Positions 5,830 through 9,958 of a stretch of 9,958 nt of DNA are shown here, one piece after another. The notes beneath the pieces are model-generated. The model made no database searches and was not told the DNA's origin. It worked only from the letters and a program-made list of their open reading frames with translations. The DNA is taken from contig CATZEP010000044.1 in assembly GCA_958418185.1 (NCBI GenBank), forward strand, positions 1-9,958, read 5' to 3'. Positions within the stretch are counted from its first letter, which is position 1; every line of letters starts with the position of its first letter. This DNA comes from an uncultured Collinsella sp. GTDB taxonomy: Bacteria > Actinomycetota > Coriobacteriia > Coriobacteriales > Coriobacteriaceae. Position numbers and translations under genes: made by a program.

Positions 5830-7206
5830 GTGGAAACCAAACAATACCCCGATATGGAGTGTGACGTCGTCATTGCCGGTTGCGGCGTGGCGGGCCTGTA
5901 TGCGGCCCTCAATCTGCCGACGAGCACGCGCGTAATCATGCTCTCCAAGGGCGCCGTCGATGAGTGCGATTCGATGCTCGCGCAGGGCGGCATCTGCGTG
6001 CTGCCCGAAGGCTCTGACTACGATGCCTTCTTTGAGGACACCATGCACGCCGGCCATTACGAGAACCGCCGCGAGAGTGTTGACATCATGATTCGCTCGA
6101 GCCGTTCGGTCATCAACGACCTGCTGGCCATGGGCGTGGACTTTGAGCGCAAGGCCGACGGCAGCCTCGACTTTACCCGCGAGGGCGCGCACAGCCGCCC
6201 GCGCATCGCCTTCCATGCCGATGTTACGGGCAAGGAGATTACGACCAAGTTGCTCCAGGCTGTCCGCAAGCTGGACAACGTGCAGATTCTCGAACACGTT
6301 GCCATGACCGACATCCTGACCGCCGAGCGCGATGACGCCACGGTGTGCACCGGCGTCGTCGCCGTCGCCGTGGATGAGGACAACTCGGTTCGTCCCGCCG
6401 ACGAGCTGGCAAACGCCGCCGAGGGCGTGCATGCCGGCGAGCCATTTAAGATCCATGCCCGCCACACGCTGTGGGCAACGGGCGGTATCGGTGGCGTGTA
6501 CGACCACTCGACCAACTACCCGCAGCTCACCGGTGACGCCTGCTACATCGCGCAGGAGCACGGCATCACGATGGAGCACCTGGACTACGTGCAGATCCAC
6601 CCCACGGGCCTGTTCTCGCCGCAGCCGGGTCGCACGTTCCTGATCAGCGAAAGCTGTCGCGGCGAGGGCGCGATTCTGCTCAATGCCGCCGGCGAGCGCT
6701 TTACCGACGAGTTGCAGCCGCGCGACGTTGTCGCCGCCGCCATCCGCGAGCAGATGAGGCAGGACGGCACCGAGCACGAGTGGCTGAGCTTTGCCCCCGT
6801 CGAGCGCGACGTGGTGACCGGGCACTTTGCCAATATCCGTGCGCGCTGCCTGGAGGACGGCCGCGACATCCTGGACGAGCTCATTCCCGTCACTCCCACG
6901 CAGCACTACTTTATGGGCGGCGTATGGGTCGACAAGGACGGCCGCACCTCGATGCCCGAGCTCTACGCCGCGGGCGAGACGGCCTGCAACGGCGTTCACG
7001 GCAAGAACCGCCTAGCTTCTAACAGCCTGCTCGAGTCCCTAGTCTGGGGTCGCCGCGCTGCTTGGCGTATGCGTACCGGCGAGTCGCTTGCCGTGGAGCA
7101 GGCGGGCGAGCCCGCGCTCGATGGACGCCATCGCGCCCTGAGTTCCGATATCCTTGCAATCGATGATCTGGCCCGTGCCGCCGGCACGCAGGCCGTGGAG
7201 GAGTAG
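5830..7206 (+). CDS. nadB: L-aspartate oxidase NadB (short form)
   Basis: NadB is an FAD enzyme that oxidises L-aspartate to iminoaspartate for NadA. In anaerobes fumarate is the likely electron acceptor. The 458-residue product has the Rossmann FAD motif AGCGVAG (16-22), AQGGI (51-55), Glu118 in REGAHS, HPTGL (257-261), Arg277 in RGEG, HYFMGG with His359, and GVHGKNRLASNSLLE with Arg394. These match the catalytic residues Glu121, Arg290, His351 and Arg386 of E. coli NadB. The GTG start has AAGGGAGAGG six bases upstream; the ATG at 5785 lies inside the hairpin and has no ribosome site. E. coli NadB is 540 residues. Here the protein ends about 60 residues after the SNSLLE motif, so the C-terminal helical domain is absent or rudimentary. 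Three bases separate it from nadC. Confidence 0.95.
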   Translation: METKQYPDMECDVVIAGCGVAGLYAALNLPTSTRVIMLSKGAVDECDSMLAQGGICVLPEGSDYDAFFEDTMHAGHYENRRESVDIMIRSSRSVINDLLAMGVDFERKADGSLDFTREGAHSRPRIAFHADVTGKEITTKLLQAVRKLDNVQILEHVAMTDILTAERDDATVCTGVVAVAVDEDNSVRPADELANAAEGVHAGEPFKIHARHTLWATGGIGGVYDHSTNYPQLTGDACYIAQEHGITMEHLDYVQIHPTGLFSPQPGRTFLISESCRGEGAILLNAAGERFTDELQPRDVVAAAIREQMRQDGTEHEWLSFAPVERDVVTGHFANIRARCLEDGRDILDELIPVTPTQHYFMGGVWVDKDGRTSMPELYAAGETACNGVHGKNRLASNSLLESLVWGRRAAWRMRTGESLAVEQAGEPALDGRHRALSSDILAIDDLARAAGTQAVEE

Positions 7207-7209
7207 GCC

Positions 7210-8070
7210 ATGAATCCCATTACCATGAAGCTCGTCGTCGATGATCTGATTTTGCAGGCTCTGCGCGAGGACATTACCTTTGAGGACGTGAGTACGGCGA
7301 GCGTGTGCCCCACGGCGCGCCCCGCTACCGTTGAGCTCATCGCCAAGGCCGACGGCATTATCGCCGGCCTGGACGTATTCGCCCGCACCTTTGAGCTGCT
7401 GGATCCGCAGAGCTCCGTGTTGTTCGATGTCGCGGACGGCGACGAGGTACACGCCGGCGACCATGTGGGCCAGGTGCGCGGCGATGCGCGCGTGCTGCTT
7501 TCGGGCGAGCGCGTGGCGCTCAACTACCTGCAGCGCATGAGCGGCATCGCTACCTATACGCACCAGATGGCCGCGGCGCTCGAGGGCACCAAGACCGTGC
7601 TTGTCGACACGCGCAAGACCACGCCGGGCATGCGCGTCTTCGAGAAGGCCGCAGTCGAGATCGGCGGCGGCAGCAATCACCGCTACAACCTGTCGACGGC
7701 CGTTATGCTCAAGGACAACCACATCGACGCCGCCGGTGGCGTGACGCGTGCGATCGAGATGGCGCGCGCCCATGCATCGTTTACCACGACGGTCGAGATC
7801 GAGTGCGAGAACCTGGACATGGTGCGCGAGGCCGTGGAGGCCGGCGCCGATATCATCATGTTCGACAACATGACCCACGACGATATGGCTGCCGCGATTG
7901 AGCTTATCGCCGGCCGTGCCAAGACCGAGTGCTCGGGCAACGTGGACGCCAGCAATATCCGCGCGCTCGCCGACCTGGGCGTTGACTTTATTAGCTCGGG
8001 GGCGTTGACGCACTCTGCGCCGATTCTCGACCTCTCGCTTAAGCACCTGCGTCTGTTGGACGGTAAATAA
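7210..8070 (+). CDS. nadC: Nicotinate-nucleotide pyrophosphorylase (quinolinate phosphoribosyltransferase) NadC
   Basis: NadC converts quinolinate and phosphoribosyl pyrophosphate to nicotinate mononucleotide, CO2 and pyrophosphate, closing the de novo route. The 286 residues match the usual family length. The N-terminal part (1-115) ends in the helix ERVALNYLQRMSGIAT (100-115). The barrel carries DTRKTTPG (133-140), GGGSNHRYNL (152-161), MLKDNH (166-171), VEIECEN (195-201), IIMFDNM (215-221) and SSGALTHSAP (262-271), which together form the quinolinate and phosphoribosyl sites (Arg135, Lys136, His157, Arg158, Lys168). GGAGGAG overlaps the nadB stop and serves this ATG, three bases after nadB. 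Its stop overlaps the niaR start. No unusual residues noted. Confidence 0.97.
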   Translation: MNPITMKLVVDDLILQALREDITFEDVSTASVCPTARPATVELIAKADGIIAGLDVFARTFELLDPQSSVLFDVADGDEVHAGDHVGQVRGDARVLLSGERVALNYLQRMSGIATYTHQMAAALEGTKTVLVDTRKTTPGMRVFEKAAVEIGGGSNHRYNLSTAVMLKDNHIDAAGGVTRAIEMARAHASFTTTVEIECENLDMVREAVEAGADIIMFDNMTHDDMAAAIELIAGRAKTECSGNVDASNIRALADLGVDFISSGALTHSAPILDLSLKHLRLLDGK

Positions 8071-8615
8071 TGGACGCCCGCGAGCGTCGCCGTGCCATCA
8101 TGGCCGTGCTCGAGAGCGCCAAAGATCCTGTCTCGGGCAGTGCGCTTGCCCGCGAGGTGGGCGTGAGCCGTCAGGTCGTGGTGCAGGACATCGCCCTGCT
8201 GCGCGCCGACGGGCACGATATCGTCGCCACCAATCGCGGCTATGTACTACAGGAGGCGGCGAGCAGCCCGGCTGTGCCCACGCGTCTGGTCAAGGTTCGC
8301 CACGGCGTGGAGCAAGCGGGCGATGAGCTCACGAGCATCGTCGACGCGGGCGGCGCCGTGCTCAACGTGATCGTCAATCACCGCGTGTACGGCAAGATCA
8401 CGGCCGACCTGGACATCCGCAATCGTCGCGATGTTGAGCGCTACCTGCACGATATCGAGAGCGGCAAGAGCTTTCCGCTGCTGACGGTAACCAGCGGCTA
8501 TCACTTCCACCGCATTGCGGCAGAAGACGAGCAAACCCTCGACGAGATCGAGGCCATGCTCAAGGAGAAAGGTTACTTGGCGGACCTAATGCCCTACGAG
8601 GACGATTTGTCCTAG
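8070..8615 (+). CDS. niaR: NiaR (YrxA family) nicotinate-responsive transcriptional repressor of NAD synthesis
   Basis: NiaR represses NAD synthesis or niacin transport genes when nicotinic acid is plentiful. The 181-residue protein has an N-terminal winged helix-turn-helix (residues 1-60, SGSALAREVGVSRQVVVQDI) and a C-terminal 3H domain. His78 (VRHGVEQAGDEL), Glu86, His104 (NHRVYGKITADL) and His145/His147 (SGYHFHRI) match the histidine-rich metal site described for Thermotoga maritima TM1602. The wording around the DNA-binding helix and SRQVxVQDIxLL follows B. subtilis YrxA closely. The ATG overlaps the nadC stop by one base (TAATG), so it is translationally coupled and made from the operon it probably controls through the palindrome at 4663-4706. 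That autoregulation is inference from position. Confidence 0.95.
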   Translation: MDARERRRAIMAVLESAKDPVSGSALAREVGVSRQVVVQDIALLRADGHDIVATNRGYVLQEAASSPAVPTRLVKVRHGVEQAGDELTSIVDAGGAVLNVIVNHRVYGKITADLDIRNRRDVERYLHDIESGKSFPLLTVTSGYHFHRIAAEDEQTLDEIEAMLKEKGYLADLMPYEDDLS

Positions 8616-8632
8616 TCGACGCCGCATCTATA

Positions 8633-8699
8633 AGTTGCGGTGAAATAGTTCCTAAAATCGGCATCCAAGCCATAAAACAGGAACTATTCCACCGCAACT
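8633..8699. repeat. 67-bp inverted-repeat element between niaR and the ferredoxin gene
   Basis: Two 21-base arms (left begins AGTTGCGGTGAAATAG, right ends CTATTCCACCGCAACT) match at 20 of 21 positions. They enclose 25 bases that contain a further small GGC...GCC stem. The one mismatch is A-C on the plus strand but would be a G-U pair in RNA from the minus strand. No T run follows and no ORF is inside. It differs in base content from the neighbouring terminator. It could be a dispersed REP- or MITE-like element, or an added barrier to transcription after niaR. Confidence 0.75.
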
Positions 8700-8737
8700 G
8701 CCAAGGGTCCCGCTTCAAATTAGCTGCCCACACATGC

Positions 8738-8777
8738 AAAAGGAGGCCTCCGCGGCGATGCGGAGGCCTCCTTTTTT
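8738..8777. terminator. Bidirectional intrinsic terminator between niaR and the ferredoxin gene
   Basis: A perfect 16-bp stem (AAAAGGAGGCCTCCGC at 8738-8753 and its complement at 8760-8775) has a 6-base loop. Six T residues follow on the plus strand, and the matching A tract gives a T run on the minus strand. It can end the nad operon from the left and the ferredoxin transcript from the right. Confidence 0.92.
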
Positions 8778-8816
8778 GTGCACGGTGTACTTGTGAGTGT
8801 GCAAGTGGGGGAGTTG

Positions 8817-9002
8817 TTACTCCTCGACGATCTCGGTGATCGCGCCGGCGGGGCAAGCGTCCTGGCAAGCGCCACAGGCGACGCAGGAATCCTCGTCAGC
8901 GACGGTAGCGACGTCCTGGAGCTCCAGAACGCCAGCGGGGCAGGAGTCGACGCAAACGCCACAAGCGATGCACTCGTCGGCATCAATTACGGGATGAGCC
9001 AT
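8817..9002 (-). CDS. 2[4Fe-4S] ferredoxin (clostridial type)
   Basis: This is a 61-residue acidic electron carrier of the anaerobe type, which shuttles low-potential electrons between enzymes such as pyruvate:ferredoxin oxidoreductase and hydrogenases. Two cluster motifs are intact: Cys11, 14, 17, then Cys21-Pro (CIACGVCVDSCP), and Cys40, 43, 46, then Cys50-Pro (CVACGACQDACP). Each CP cysteine joins the opposite cluster, as usual for the family. The ATG at 9002 follows AGAGAGGAA at good spacing and gives the standard family N-terminus; an upstream ATG at 9068 would add 22 unrelated residues and lacks a ribosome site. It is monocistronic, with its own promoter, leader stem-loop and terminator. 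Which partner enzyme it serves cannot be read here, though hydrogenase maturation is encoded in the same window. Confidence 0.97.
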   Translation of the reverse strand: MAHPVIDADECIACGVCVDSCPAGVLELQDVATVADEDSCVACGACQDACPAGAITEIVEE

Positions 9003-9021
9003 GGTAGTTTCCTCTCTGTTG

Positions 9022-9049
9022 ACCGACGCTACAGGCGATGTGCGTCGGT
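9022..9049 (-). promoter_or_regulatory. Stem-loop in the ferredoxin 5' leader
   Basis: A perfect 8-bp stem (ACCGACGC/GCGTCGGT) with a 12-base loop lies between the likely transcription start near 9057 and the Shine-Dalgarno near 9013. It has no T run. It is probably at or close to the 5' end of the mRNA, where such structures often slow decay. Confidence 0.55.
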
Positions 9050-9063
9050 TTGATTCGGGCAAA

Positions 9064-9091
9064 AACATACCACGGGAGCGACCGTTTGCAA
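9064..9091 (-). promoter_or_regulatory. Candidate promoter of the ferredoxin gene
   Basis: On the minus strand TTGCAA (9086-9091, 4 of 6) and TATGTT (9064-9069, 4 of 6) are 16 bases apart, with TGG just before the -10 (extended -10). The distance to the ATG gives a leader of about 55 bases. Confidence 0.5.
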
Positions 9092-9454
9092 TACCCTCTG
9101 ACCGGCATCTTCATACCGTTCGCCGAGTATGCCGCGGCTTACTAAAAAACATGCAGGTGAGGCCGTTGAGCTGCGCAAATGTTAGCTATAGGTGACTTGA
9201 AATATAGGGCGATTGAGCGTGCTTGCGGAAACCGCATCCCGTAATCCACGTCCAAAACGGGACACGGCTTCAGACTCGCACCTCAGTCAACTCTACATAG
9301 ATCTCAATAGACCTGTTGAGAACTCAAACAGTGTATCTACCTGCGCATTTGAGAACCTAAACTCTCAGAGATAAGAAATCTTATATGAATTGACTTAGAT
9401 TTTGTATATTCCGGCCCATAAGGGGATACACTACATCCTGAAAGACAAGCCGAA
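9092..9454. other. Gene-free divergent intergenic region between ferredoxin and dnaK
   Basis: No ORF with a ribosome binding site or family resemblance is seen in either strand of this stretch. It is AT-richer than the genes, most clearly from 9300 to 9420. It holds small hairpins TGCGG/CCGCA (9224-9236) and TCCCGT/ACGGGA (9237-9262), a cluster of TTGAG/CTCAA words (9303-9367) and the palindrome ATAAGA-AA-TCTTAT (9371-9384). The right half should contain the dnaK promoter. TTGACT (9390-9395) and TATATT (9405-9410) are present, but not at a normal -35/-10 distance, so I do not assign a promoter. Confidence 0.6.
9303..9367. promoter_or_regulatory. Cluster of TTGAG/CTCAA inverted words upstream of dnaK, possible heat-shock operator
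   Basis: CTCAA (9303), TTGAG (9316), CTCAA (9323), TTGAG (9349) and CTCTCA (9362) fall within 65 bases. The actinobacterial HspR operator (HAIR) is CTTGAGT-N7-ACTCAAG. The words match its half-sites, but the spacing here is 2 or 8 bases instead of 9 between TTGAG and CTC. The CIRCE element of HrcA is absent. This is a weak candidate. Confidence 0.3.
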
Positions 9455-9484
9455 GCGCCGCGCGACAGATCGTCGAGGCGGCGC
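9455..9484 (+). promoter_or_regulatory. Stem-loop in the dnaK 5' leader
   Basis: GCGCCGC (9455-9461) pairs with GCGGCGC (9478-9484), and inside it CGAC (9463-9466) pairs with GTCG (9472-9475). It ends about 15 bases before the GAGAGGG ribosome site. It has no T run. It could stabilise the mRNA or tune translation with temperature, though its high GC makes melting at heat-shock temperature doubtful. Confidence 0.55.
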
Positions 9485-9511
9485 GAACGCAAAAGAGAGA
9501 GGGAATTTCTA

Positions 9512-9958
9512 ATGAGTAAGATTCTTGGTATCGACCTTGGTACTACCAACTCCGCTATGGCCGTCCTCGAGGGCGGTTCTCCGACCATTATCGTGAACGC
9601 CGAGGGCGACCGCACCACCCCGTCCGTTGTTGGCTTCCGTGCTGACGGCGACCGCGTCGTGGGTAAGGCCGCTAAGAACCAGGCTGTCACCAACCCCAAG
9701 AACACCGTGTTCTCCATCAAGCGCTTCATGGGCCGCAAGTACTCCGAGTGCACCTCCGAGATCAAGACCGTGCCGTATGAGGTCAAGGAGGGCCAGGGTG
9801 GCCGTGCCGTCGTCGACATCGAGGGCAAGGATTACACCGCCGAGCAGGTGAGCGCCATGACGCTCGCGAAGATGAAGGCCGACGCCGAGAAGTACCTGGG
9901 CGCGACCGTCACCGACGCCGTCATCACCGTCCCGGCCTACTTCCACGACGCCCAGCGT
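9512..9958 (+). CDS. dnaK: Molecular chaperone DnaK (Hsp70), N-terminal 149 codons only
   Basis: DnaK binds exposed hydrophobic segments of unfolded proteins in an ATP-driven cycle with DnaJ and GrpE. The visible part is the start of the actin-like ATPase domain: the phosphate-1 loop GIDLGTTNS (6-14), NAEGDRTTPSVVGF (29-42), VGKAAKNQAVTNPKNTV with FSIKRFMGR following, the AEQVSAMTLAKMK helix, and AVITVPAYFHDAQR at the window edge. The ATG has GAGAGGG nine bases upstream. Codon choice is strongly biased towards C-ending and GGT/CGT codons, as expected for a highly expressed gene. Position 145 is His where nearly all DnaK have Asn (YFNDxQR). The gene continues past the window, so grpE, dnaJ or a regulator downstream cannot be seen. 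Confidence 0.98.
   Translation, partial: MSKILGIDLGTTNSAMAVLEGGSPTIIVNAEGDRTTPSVVGFRADGDRVVGKAAKNQAVTNPKNTVFSIKRFMGRKYSECTSEIKTVPYEVKEGQGGRAVVDIEGKDYTAEQVSAMTLAKMKADAEKYLGATVTDAVITVPAYFHDAQR

Noticed and set aside
5800..6999. 399-codon open frame on the minus strand
   Set aside because: Antisense shadow of nadB with low-complexity Val/Ala/Gly/Asp-rich translation; no ribosome site or family motif.
7039..8046. 335-codon open frame on the minus strand
   Set aside because: Antisense shadow of the nadB end and nadC, both fully supported by motifs.
9200..9300. Possible tRNA or tmRNA
   Set aside because: No T-arm consensus, anticodon arm or acceptor stem could be found around the small hairpins.

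Overview
The window is 9,958 bases of GC-rich, gene-dense bacterial chromosome. The gene content (NikR/HypF nickel-hydrogenase functions, a nadABC-niaR operon, a clostridial-type 2[4Fe-4S] ferredoxin, dnaK) suggests an anaerobic, high-GC Gram-positive organism. My best guess is a gut actinobacterium of the Coriobacteriia, such as Collinsella. That assignment is an inference from gene content and style, not from a marker gene. I see no transposase, phage gene, CRISPR array, tRNA or rRNA.

Layout. (1) Positions 1-3252, minus strand: a three-gene nickel/hydrogenase operon. It reads, in transcription order, a small His-containing helical protein, nikR (nickel-responsive regulator with an unusual His/Cys-rich N-terminal extension) and hypF (hydrogenase maturation carbamoyltransferase), whose last few codons lie beyond base 1. 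(2) 3324-3793, minus strand: trxA with an intrinsic terminator and a hairpin-rich 3' untranslated region. (3) 3930-4505, plus strand: a divergent gene for a 191-residue protein that looks like a degenerate member of the uracil-DNA glycosylase fold. (4) 4663-8615, plus strand: the de novo NAD operon nadA-nadB-nadC-niaR. It is preceded by a near-perfect 44-bp palindrome with 19-bp arms that overlaps the likely promoter and is the probable NiaR operator. (5) 8633-8777: a long inverted-repeat element and a strong bidirectional terminator. (6) 8817-9002, minus strand: a 61-residue two-cluster ferredoxin. (7) 9003-9511: a 509-bp divergent intergenic region. (8) 9512 to the window end, plus strand: the first 149 codons of dnaK.

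How the genes work together. The nikR operon appears to couple nickel sensing with NiFe-hydrogenase maturation. The nad operon makes nicotinate mononucleotide from aspartate (NadB, NadA, NadC), and its last gene encodes the regulator that most likely represses the operon through the palindrome. Thioredoxin, ferredoxin and DnaK are separately transcribed housekeeping genes. Each has a short GC-rich stem-loop close upstream of its ribosome binding site.

Most of the window is ordinary core genome. The parts most worth a second look are the nickel operon (extended NikR plus its translationally linked small partner), the glycosylase-like protein with eroded motifs, the nested palindrome upstream of nadA, and the inverted-repeat element after niaR.
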